A stretch of DNA of 64,000 nucleotides, taken from contig NW_026515541.1 in NCBI RefSeq assembly GCF_014898815.1, positions 1,116,001 to 1,180,000 of the forward strand, given 5' to 3'. This stretch comes from Panonychus citri (Eukaryota > Arthropoda > Arachnida > Trombidiformes > Tetranychidae). Of this stretch, positions 23,252 to 35,800 are shown piece by piece (the stretch's first letter is position 1; every line of letters begins with the position of its first letter). A program made the position numbers and the translations under genes. Below the pieces are notes generated by a model, which worked only from the letters and a program-made list of their open reading frames with translations, searched no databases and was not told where the DNA came from.

Positions 23252-26200
23252 ATGGATAAGATGAAAAGAGGAGGATTCTTTCGGGGTATGTTAGACAATT
23301 GGAGATACTCATCATCATCATTAGGATCACAATCAGGATCAACTCATCATTCATCTCGTGATGACTCTAAATCAACCTCCAAATCTGATTCTCCATTAGC
23401 TGATTATGAGGATAATTTAAAATCGGAACATTTTCTCCTTAGTGAGGTAAGAAAATCAATCAATTTAATATAAATACAAAAATAATCCATATTAACCCAA
23501 CTATCAAACATATAATACAACAAACAAACCAACAAATATCATATAATTTATATACACTCATTAGAGACACATTTATATTAATATTAAATTGTTTGATTAA
23601 TATGGTTGATTAGATTGGACCAGCTGTTTACAGGTTGTTTATTTGAGTGTGTGTTTATATCTCCAATTACTAATTGTAATAGTAAATGTAATCCGAGTTG
23701 CAATTGCAAATTAAATCAGAGTAATGGTTATTGATTGTTGCAAATTATAATTATCCACTATTATTATTGTCAACCAAAGTTAATGTTATTTTGGTCAACC
23801 AAATGGTAACTCCAATTGTCATTCAATTATAAACCATATAATTAAAGTATATACACACACACTCTGTATATACTTTTTAGTTTATCTATTTATCCGAATA
23901 TAATTAAATCAATTTCAATTGTTTCTCCTCATATTACCACCTAAATTGATTTGTAATTATGTCTATTTGTTTCCAATTCATTTGATTTAATTATGATTTT
24001 CTTTTTTCTTTATTAATTATCTTCTAGATTGTACGACATGGTTTTCCTCATAATCCAACTTGCGTTGCCTTTGATCCTATTCAACGGCTAATTGCCATCG
24101 GTACTCGTAATGGTTGTTTAAGAATAATTGGTCGACCAGGAGTTGATATAAATGTTCAACATATTGGACAATTTGCTGTTATCCAGATAATTTTTCTAGT
24201 TAATGAGGGTAATTTGATTACTCTTTGTGCCGATGATTCAATTCACTTGTGGTCAATTAAAACGAAAACCCCATCGATAGTTAATATTCTTAAATTTCAA
24301 AAAGAACGGATCACCTATGCCCATTTACCCTATTCCTCGAAATGGTTATACGTTGGCACGGAAAGAGGAAATGTACATATTGTTAACATAGATTCTTTTC
24401 AATTATCTGGTTATGTTATTAACTGGAATAAAGCAATTGAATTATCTCGAAAAACTCATCCTGGATCCGTGATACACCTTTCCGACTGCCCAATTGATCC
24501 AAGTAAATTGTTGATCGGCTATGAATCTGGAACTATTGTTCTTTGGGATTTACGTTCAAAATCAGCTGATTCTCGGGTTAATTATACTGAACCATTGAGA
24601 AGTATTTCCTGGCACAATGAGGGACGTCAATATCTTTGCAGTCACACTGATGGTTCGATAACAACTTGGAATGTTAGAGCACCTCGACCCGTTTCGGTGA
24701 CACTGCCTCATGCCAAGCAAGTTACCAAAGAATTGAAACCTGAACCATGTCGACCAATTTATAAGGTTGAATGGAAAACCGTTAGAGATGCTGATTCATT
24801 TATCATTTTCTCCGGTGGATTACCATTTAGTTCCTTGGCGGATGTTAAATCCTCAACAAATGTACCAACAGCATCCGCATCAACCCCACCAGTAACAACC
24901 ACCTCATCCACAGCCAATAGTAGAGAAAATATTCTAATATCAGCATCTTCTGGTTCAACCTCATCTGATTCTGGATCTGAGTCACGAATTAAAGTAGAAT
25001 CAAATAAATCATCTGATTCAATGACCAGTGGTACTCAAAGTCTTACAGTTATTCATGGTAAGACAACTACAGTCCTTGAAATGGAGCATAATATTGTCGA
25101 TTTTATTACTCTATCAACGGGAACATGTCCCGCTGAACCAAGTGATCCCTATGCTATCCTAGTTCTCCTCTCAAATGATCTGGTCGTTGTTGACCTTACC
25201 AGTCCAGGTTACCCGTGTTTCCGTAATCCATATACAATGGATCTTCATGAGTCACCCATAACCTTTTGCGCTTATTTCGCTGATTGCCCAACGGACCTGA
25301 TACCCGCCTTTTATTCAGTTGGTTTTAAAACAAACCCAAAAAGACCAGGAATCTCAGAAAAAGAATGGCCAATTAACGGTGGCGAATGGGGAACAGCAAC
25401 ACCAAGTTACCCGGAAATAATAATTACAGGGTGAGTAATGAATATTTAACATAAAATATAACCATTGGGTTCATCCTAAACAATAATAATATTATTACCA
25501 AGAATAATATTATAAATAACATACAAACCCAAACCTCAATATTCATTTTACCTATTCATTCATTCATTCATTTCAATCCTCATCATTTGTTCATCCTTGT
25601 GGATAAAAAAAACATGACCAACTCACTCGGAAAATAACAATAATGACAGCAAATTGACATTGTTACGATCATCATCATTTCGAAAACTATTATTAAAGTC
25701 ATAATACTATTACAACTTATTATAATAATGAATAACAATGATATTGCAATAGGAAACAAAAGGCAAACTCTACTTTTTTCACTAGAACCAGATATGTATC
25801 ACTAATTATGTTTAGATAGATATTATTAGATAAATTCAGTGATGATAATAGAGAGGGAATATATTGAGGTGATGGAGAATGGAGGTATTCATATGGTTAC
25901 ACAAATTCTCATGTAGAATTTCTCTTTCTCTCTCTCTCTCTCTCTCTCTTATAGGCATGCTGATGGAACCGTTAAATTCTGGGATACATCTTCAGGTAAA
26001 AAAGAATCTGAACAAATTATGATAATTTGTTTATTCTCATCTTGTTTTGCTTTTTTCTTTTACAGTTAATTTGCACATTCTTTATAAAATGAAAACTTCC
26101 AAATTGTTCCAGAAACCCAGAAATCGACCCAATGAAAATTCATCAGCAAATGAATCAACCGAATCACCTGATGATCCATTTGCAATCGATCAGATCAAAT

Positions 26201-29200
26201 TTTGTCCTGAAAGTCGTTTACTTTGTGTGGCTGGGGCAAGTTCCCATATTATGATTTTTAAATTCAATAAACAAGAGGCTCATTCAGATACACCGGTAAA
26301 CTTATAATTTAACTTTATTCACTACAACAATAAGTGAATTTTTTTGTTTGTTAATTAAATTCAATTTTATTTCCATATATTATTAGGTTATTGAAGTGAT
26401 AATGAATTATGAATCGTCTAACGCTCATGATGAATCTGGTGATCCTGAAACTACTCAAGGAATCGGTGGATTACTCCGACCTCAAGGATCTGGTGACGAT
26501 GGTAACTCAACTAGAAATACATTCTATCCCTTACTGGTCAGGTCAGGTCAGCACAAACGAGTCCCCGGATTTCAACCAGAATTGGTGTGCCTTACCCCAT
26601 GGATCGACGATAACACTCCTCCCTTTAAAATAACCTCTCTTGCTGTTAACTCTTCCTACTCTCTGTAAGTTGTACATTTATCACAACCCTTTCCTATCTT
26701 ATTTTTCACCTAATCAACAATATTATTAATTATTTCTCAACAGAATCGCTTATGGTAGTGAAAATGGTTTAATAATTGTGGATTTAATTCAGAAATCTTT
26801 GGTTTTAAACATTGCCACAGCGGATCTTTATGGTAAGTGAATAATTTACTTGAATCTCTCTTGACATTTCATTAAATAGTATCCCAATAACAATAATAGT
26901 AGTTAAAATAATAGTAATTGTTAGTTGAGTTGGTCTAATGTTAAAGTCCATTGAATTTGATTGAAAGGATGATACTTGAACTATTGTCCAATTTTATTTT
27001 TCCAATTGTAATAACTTTGATTATTTATCATTAATTGACGTGAATAAAAAGTTCACTCGAGTAAATAATATGATGTTAATGAAAATTTGATTATATTCAT
27101 TGGGTATTCAGCGCAATGTGACTCGAAGATGCGTTAACAGTAAACAATCATTGACCATCATGAAATCAATGAAATGAAACAAATGAGTTGCAATCAACTG
27201 GCAATCAATTGTAATCATCAATGTATTAACCTTGATATTATGAGATAAGATGACAACCTGATATTTTTACTTTCTCTTGATACATTATTATTTTTCCCAT
27301 GAGCTAACCCAGTGAACTTGATTGAACATTTATTTCAGTCAATCATATTTATCATGATGAAATAAGTTACATTTACCAATCAAAATTATCTGATTTACCT
27401 TGACATGTCCTTTCACTTTCTTACCTCTAACCCATGTGGACATTAGTATCTTCTTATATCAAAGATTAAAGTTACTACTATTCACTAGATTAACTTTCAT
27501 CATTTATAATCAACTTTTAAACATTGATTAATTTTCCAACTTGCTACATGTAATAGTTAAACTAATTGCTAAACTTTTCGTATCAATCAAAAATTAAATT
27601 TAATTAACCCGCAAGGTAATCAACGTTGAATCATTGAATTAATTTCCATGTAAACAAATTCTGTTCTATTTACCTCTTTTTCTCCTCCTCCTCTTTTTCC
27701 TTCACAATCTCTCTCTATCTGAATTTCATTCACATTCTATTCTCACTCATTCTCACACATGGTACATTAGCTAAATACGTTGGATTAAGTTGAAATAGCA
27801 ATCAGATTGATTATCTATTATGCATTCCCTGTACCCGAAATTGCAACAAAGTAACAACTTTTTTTCTGGTTCTCTCAACCCAATCCAATCAACTCCCACT
27901 TTAATCTCTCTCTCTCTCTCTTTCTCTCTCATTTCTCACCCACTCTTATCGATGAAAATACTTATCGTATCATCAATTGTATAAACAATAGAAAACTTTT
28001 TATCAGGTTTTAATATTAATGATTCTTATTAAAATTTCATGTAAACTTCAGACATCTTCAGATTGTTAACCAGATTTCCAAACCTCATGGTACCTTATAA
28101 GTTCCTGATAAACTAAAATTTATTAATCAACAATTTTTTGCATGTTAAACATTGTATTGGTATGATTTATTATCATACCAAAGGTTTAATATGTTATTTT
28201 ATCATACAACAATTTGAAATTGATTTCATTCACCCTTAGGGTATGTTAGTTACACTAGATCCAGATTTTTTTGCCTCTTTCTCTCTTTCTCTCTCGATGC
28301 ACCAGAATAAAATCAACCAAGAGTAAAATCTTTGTAATTCATTTAACAAGATTGATTATCTTTAATTGAGAACAATTTAGTTTTAACTATTTAATTGAGA
28401 GCTGCAAAATCAATGCAAATCAATCAATACTTACAGTTTTTAAAATGTTTTCACCTTAATGGTTTATTGATTTTGATACAAATTCAGGCTCGAATTCAAC
28501 TTTCATCCAAAAAAATTATCCAAATAGATTAATCAAAAACTACTATTAGTTAATAGCATTGAATTGTCATAATCGATGAAATAATTTTCCATTACAATTA
28601 ATAACAAACATGTTATTAGTTGTAACACAAAGATGATTTGTATCAAGTATTCACCATTAACCATTATAATCACTATTGCATCTAAATCATTGTTATTATT
28701 ACAATTATGCTACATTTTGTTTTCCATCATATTAATGATGACCATAGATTTTCAGTCTAATAAGTTATTAATCTGGTACAAGGTAAACACACACAACAGA
28801 AACATCATTTACCTGAAATGATTAGGGATGAGAGAGGAAAAGGAAAACAAAATAACAGAAGAAAACAAAATAAACCTAAAGGCTAAGTATATTTTTCCAT
28901 GTACATTGATGCTGATGTTCCTGAGTTTTATCCCTGTGACCAGAACTAATGATGCGTTTTAAATAGTCTACACCGTCACCACTACCAACAACAACAACAA
29001 CAACATACTCTCATGAATTCACCCTACCAGAGGCTGAAATAGAAAGGAAAAAAGAAAGTAAAACTCATTGTAAGAACATTAATGCATCAAGAATCTTCTT
29101 AGATACTTTTTTACTCATTCAATCGATTTTCAGTTTCTATCATCATCATTTTCCAGAATCTCAATGATTCTTTATATTTTCTATCCTATTCCTATGAGTC

Positions 29201-32200
29201 TTTCGCTTTTTCCTATTGTTTTACCTTTACTCTCACTACCTCTGTCTCTCTCTTTTGATTTCCACTATCCATTTGGACCTCACCTTGGCATATACATGTA
29301 CATGTATACGAACTCACCCCATGCACCTAAAAATTTTCCAATTTAACTTGATTCTTTTGAAACTGGAAGCTCAAATTTTCCCTTGAAAAAGCTTAACTTC
29401 AATTCATAATTCAACAAAAGCCTCATGGTTATAAACTTTTCTTGGCTCATTTAAAACACAAAATAAACTCACTCGCTTCCTCTATCATCATCTTTATCCA
29501 TATCCTCATCGTTACTCTCTCTCTCTCCTCACTTGATATAATCACTGTTTAAATAAATTACCTTGAGATTATTAGTAACAACTAAACTATATTTTCAAGT
29601 TGATGAAAAAAAAAAACTTGTTCTATGTGATTTATTTCCATTGGTTTAGTTTATCATGAAAATTCACTCCCTGAAAAATATTCTACAGGAAAAAATTTCC
29701 TTCTAACAAAAATCATAATCATTTTACCTTCATTTTAATTGATTGGCACTTTCAAAGCCTTAACATGATTACATTAAATCGTTACCACTCAGATCTGAAG
29801 ATTTCATCATCTTTTTCACTCATGTTTTGATAATTCAACTTTTACTCCAAAAATTGATTATGATTATGATAATAATAATCATTATCCATCATTGAAATAT
29901 TTCAAATTCTTCAAGTGATATTTACGTTGAATTTATTTCTCATAATCCAAGTTACACTCTATCATTATGATGCTCATATTTGCAAATTGTTTTTCTCTAT
30001 CAAATGATGACAATAACAGAACTTTTTTTTCAATGTATTCAAATTGCAATGAAAGAGTGCTGGAAACTTTGGAGATGCCGGTGATGAGTGAATCTTATTA
30101 TTACCTTAGATTATTTGTAACCTTTCATGGTGAAAATAATTTTCCTCTTCTTAATACTTCCAATATCTGTTGAAATTTCAGAGATATAAAACTATGAGAA
30201 CTTATTAAATTCATCATTTGAATTTGTTCAGATTGTGTAAAGAGTTGGAAGGATGAAAATTGAAACATAAAACTATCATGTTCATCCTCATCACCATTAG
30301 TATTTTCATCCATTATCCGACTATTATCCTAAGTGAGCTTATAATATCTCGGATATGATATTATAAGACAGGGAAGTTTATTATCTAATTAGAAAAGGAT
30401 ATGCTCTCAATAGAGAGAAAGAGAGAGAGCTGGTGAGTGAGTCTTTGTTTATTCGTGCTAAGACAATGCGGGTGATAGATAACAGTAAATGTTATGTGAC
30501 TGAACCAGCGAAAACCAGTTTGTTATTATAACAATAAACTGTGAGTCTTATTCAGGGGAGAGAGAAAAAGTTCAGTAGGATTCAGTTGTTATCCTGACTT
30601 GAGCAGTTTAATCGAGGCTCATTAGATGATGATAATGATGATAAACATAATGGTGATGATGACGAAAACCTGGTTCGAGTGGCTATTTTTCAATTGAGTC
30701 TGTGTGAAGTTGATGATAATGGTGATGGTGGTCACAAAGTGAGATGAAGGTATGACAAATGAAGTAAAAGAATAAGAAAAGAAGAAGAAGAAAAAATTAA
30801 GAAAAATACTTTGATGATGATGAAGATAGTGATTATGACAAAGTGAAGAAAATGATTGGATGAAAAGGATGATGAAGATAAAAAGAGAGAGAGAGAGAGA
30901 AACAGTAAACATAATTTAAGACATTCTGATGTTATCTAACTTTATTTTCCTTGTTGATGATCATGATCTTGTGACCTTAATTCTGTTTCCCTTTCCTATT
31001 GAGTATTCATCATGTTTTTATCAGAGAATATCAATAATCTGATAATCATTTCTCTTCAATACTAATCAGTTGCCTTTTTCTCTCATGATAATGTTCAAGA
31101 AAAAACTCTGTTTTTATCTAACAAAAGGCAGAGAGAAAAAGGGAGAAATTCCATATTCGATTTCCGATATTTTTCACCCTGAAAATGATTCTGACTTTAC
31201 CTTAACCACTAACCATTAATTGACTTTTCTCATAGAGATTAGTGTATTTGTGGGATGATCCATTTCTACTGGATTAGCTTGAGTTCATTCATTTATATCT
31301 AAGAGATTGACATTCATCTCCATTAATTCAAATCAACAGGATAACCGATTGTAACATTTTCATCCAGTTGATTTATTTTCATCATTACATCAAAAGATTA
31401 ACTTGATTATCTTGAAAGATTTTACTCTTTGTTTCCTTCATCTTTCTTAACTCTTACCTCTGAAATTTATCAATAACAATTTAATTTATGATATCATGTT
31501 TAAAGACGTCATCAGGGTAAAGTTCATATGATAACCTTCAGCCCACCACCAGAATTTATACATGATGATGTATAGATTTTTAAATATCAATGAATTGAAT
31601 ATAAACTATGGTGAAAAGAAAACAACAACCAGAATTTTCATTCTCATTGGAATTTGAATAAGTTTGATTTTCCCTTCTATTTTCATATTCACCAGGGAGG
31701 AATTTGAAAATAAAACTAATGAGAATAAAAAAAATAGTTGAGCCTGAATCTCATGAATGAAAATGTTTATCGATGAAACTGAATTTCTCCTATTTCATTC
31801 TTATGTTTCTTTTTTCCCTATTCTCTACCTTGAGGTATAAATTCAATTCTTAACCAAGATTTTCAATGTTTATCATGAAAACAAAGATGACATGATAACT
31901 TTAGGTGTTATACAAAATATAAGAAATTATCCCAATGGATATGTTAACATTAACTAAGATGAAGATAAAGTTTTAACTTGTTCCCATGAAATATCATGTT
32001 TGTTACGGTTGTTCAGTTATTGATGATGGAAAATGATTGCGTCTGATTTACATATTCATTAACTCCCAATGTTTCCAACTAAATCGCTGATAAAAGTGAT
32101 GAAAATATTGATAAGAAACAAAAGATTCATAGAAAATGAGAAAGAGAGAGAGAGAGAGATAAAGAAAAATCCCCTGTGGGCGTTTTCCACGACACCTCTT

Positions 32201-32840
32201 CTTTCAGTCACCTTTGTTTTCCCTCCTCTCTCATGATCATCATCACTTGATCATCTTTTACCAATCATCAGCATATATTAACTCTCATCTATTTAATGTT
32301 CATGGTTCCTGAATTTTTTTCCTCATGAAACAGTAACTTATAATCTGAAACATGGTAGCGTTTGTGTGGTACAAAAAAGTTTTGTTATCTCACCTATTGA
32401 GTTTTTTTTCATTGTAATACTATTTTTTTCTTGTTCATTTCATCATATGCCTGAATCCCATTGATGATTTGCTATTTCCTCATCCCGATGCTCATCAAGG
32501 AAATTGCTCCTGTTCTGATTTAAGGTTGATTGGTTTCTAGTGATGTTACATTATCATGATAGGCTATCATCATCATCATGAATTTGAAACCCTATTTTTC
32601 AGGTTCATTCATTGACTGATTTTCAATAATAATATGAAGTTTTATTGTTGATGATGAGGATGAAGAAGACTATCATCATTATGATGATGATAATCTTTCT
32701 CTCTCACTCTCACTTTTGTCAAAATTTTATCTCCTTGTCAGATTTAACTGACTGGGAATTTGATTCACTCTGATAATTGACGTATTACTTTTGGATGATA
32801 TTCATACATCTGAACTTTTTCAAAATTCTGACATGATGTT

Positions 32841-32882
<42 letters not shown>

Positions 32883-35800
32883 TCTTCAAAATCATCCCAT
32901 AGATTTGATTGATGAGATCGACAATACAAAAAATGATTCAATTCTAAAATCGAGTTTTTCAAAGACCAGAATTTTTAGATACTTATCATGAGATTGAATC
33001 ATTTACGAAAGAAAAAAAGTTCAAATTTCATGATGATTGTTTTCCTCTCAGATTCCAGTATTCCAATCATTTAATACTGACCCTGGTTCCTATTATCACA
33101 CTTTAATCTATTTACTGTTGTATCATTAACACTGGTAATAGTTAATTGCACTTTAATCATCATTACATTTTGATTGATATTCTGGTTTTTTTTCTTCACC
33201 ATGTTATGAATATTCCTGTTATATTATCATGTTTTCACTCAAATGATGGTGAATCTTTGTTTCCTATGATTACCTTTACAATTTTCAGTCTAATAGCTTT
33301 TTTTAAATTGTTACTTGCGTCATTTATTCAGTTGTATCGTCACCATGGCTACATAGAATTATCTTCATCTTAATCAAATTTTTTTTCTTGTTGATATTAT
33401 GATGATAATGATAATATTATCAACGTAGTTGTTATCACTATCATTATCATGATTCTAGTGATTAACTTGAGTCTTTGTTCATTAAGGATCGTCAAAACTG
33501 TTGTTATCATTTTACTCTGAACTTTATCCTGAAATTCATTGTTTCCTGATCTTGTTTCATTCCAATTCTTATCTCAATTTCATTCTTATAAAAAAAATAT
33601 TGTATTACACTGAATAATCATGATTATTTGGAAGATAATGATTATGATTTTGTCTCTGTTTTCATCTTTTTTCATGTTCCCATGAAAACTCATGGGAATA
33701 ACGATGAAATTCATGACGATGAACAAGAAGAGAATAAACTTTATTATTATTGATAATTTTACCTCAATTTGTGTGTATTTTTTTTGTTCATGTCTCTCCA
33801 ATGAATTTTGTTAAATTTTCATGAGCTATTTTACCATGAAATTTACCTTAGGCATTATTTTTGACTTTCCATCTCGAATACACCGTAAAAATGATGATGT
33901 TATTTCATGATGTGATCATCTTGATTACCCATGATAATATCAGTATAAAAAAAGAAAAAAATGTTTTTAATAGTATCAACAATTCATACGATTTAAATAT
34001 TATTTTCATATTATTTTCTACTCAATGGTTGAATTCCAATGAATTAGAAAAATTTTCCATCATTCATGGTTGATCGTTTTCTCTCTCACTCACTCACTTA
34101 CTCACTTTACTCATGAAGTTATTGATTATTCTGGTGAGTTTTGTATAAAAATTTCAATAAATTTCATGAGTATGATGTTGTTTGGACAAGTTGAATGTTG
34201 AAATTGATCAGAAATTATTATTTTAATAGTTTCATTATTATCATTTCATTATGATAGTCAAGGTTAAATTGACCTCATGGTGTCAATTTAATTTACTATA
34301 TGATGATGACGCTGTTGAAATGATTGTCATCATCAAGTCCACACCCACATTTCATTCATTAGATGTTCATTCAATCATTCAAAGTGACCAATATTTTGAT
34401 TACTTTGATGAGAAAGACTTTTTCCCCAATTAACATGATCATGAATAGATAACATTTTGTTTGACCATTTTCTGTTATACATTAATATATATTTTTTTTT
34501 GCTTATCTTCATGTTGATTGAATCAATTTTTACTCCTTTCATCATGATGAAACTGAACCTCTTATAACCATTACAATCATCATGTATATATGATGATTGT
34601 GATGATGAATAACAAAGTTATACATGTCTGAACATATTGCTTGAAATTGGTCCGTTTGCTTGATTAAACCTAACAGATGATGATCTGGATCATGGATCAT
34701 GTTGATGATCAATTGTCACAATCTATTATCATTATCTTTCTGGTCACTTTTACCCAATTCTCACTTTATGAGTGTTACTCTATTGCAACTTGACCCTTTC
34801 ACCCAACCCTAAACCTCAATTTACATAATGACAAACCATAATGGTGATAATGATAATTTACATTGACATATAATGGATAGATAATCAATACTAGTAAGAT
34901 AAAAATAGATTATTTAACAATATATGAATCTCCTGAAGATCATATGAAAACAGGAAATGATCAGTTAATTGTTGTATTAATCATTTTCACTTTTCTGACA
35001 CAACTTTAAAGTTTCAACTATTTCTTATTATTATCAAACGTTACAATCACCATGACCAATCAAATCAATGATTTACTAGTTGAATAAATTATTTGTTGGT
35101 TACGTTTTCGCATCTAATTGAGAAGTTTATTTTTCTCCCAATAATCAATCATATTGATTGTTGATTAAGGTTAATGTTTTCCTAATCATTTGCAGACAAA
35201 TTTTTCATCACTCTCACTGTTATTCAATATTGATCAAGTTAATTATTGATGAACATTAGACTTGTATTAATGATATTAGTAATATTAACATTTTGTTTAA
35301 ATCTCATTCGATTTCTTAATCAAGCTTAATGTTAATCATATGAAATTATAATTTTTGGTGTAAAAAAAATATGTTACTCAATAAGTTGATTTGATTTACT
35401 CATGGAATTGATTGTAAGATGAACTTGTTCCGGTTTCTGGTGTTGATAAGCTGAGTTACATCTTCCATTGGAATAACCATATTGAATGTCCTCTTGTTCC
35501 CTCACATACATAATAAGCTGATCTTTTAGTGTACAAAATGCTGCAAAATGATTGAAAATGATGAAGATAAAAAATGAAAGGATGAAGATAAAGATGATGA
35601 GGAGGATATTGGTTTTACTATTGCGCCATGAAAATAATATTAAAACACTCAGAATAGTATCGATCAATAGCTCTCAGTATTAAGAATCTTCTCTCTCTAT
35701 CTCCTGTCTTCTCCTGTCTTTTTTATCATTTTCTTCATCATTTTCTCTTGTCATCTTGTTGTTGTCTTCCAAACTTTTCCCTCTCTTCTAAATTGTTATC

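Noticed and set aside
30622..30912. 96-codon minus-strand ORF with hydrophobic segments
   Set aside because: Made of ATG/CAT and GA repeat text read as His, Ile, Phe and Ser; not a credible membrane protein.
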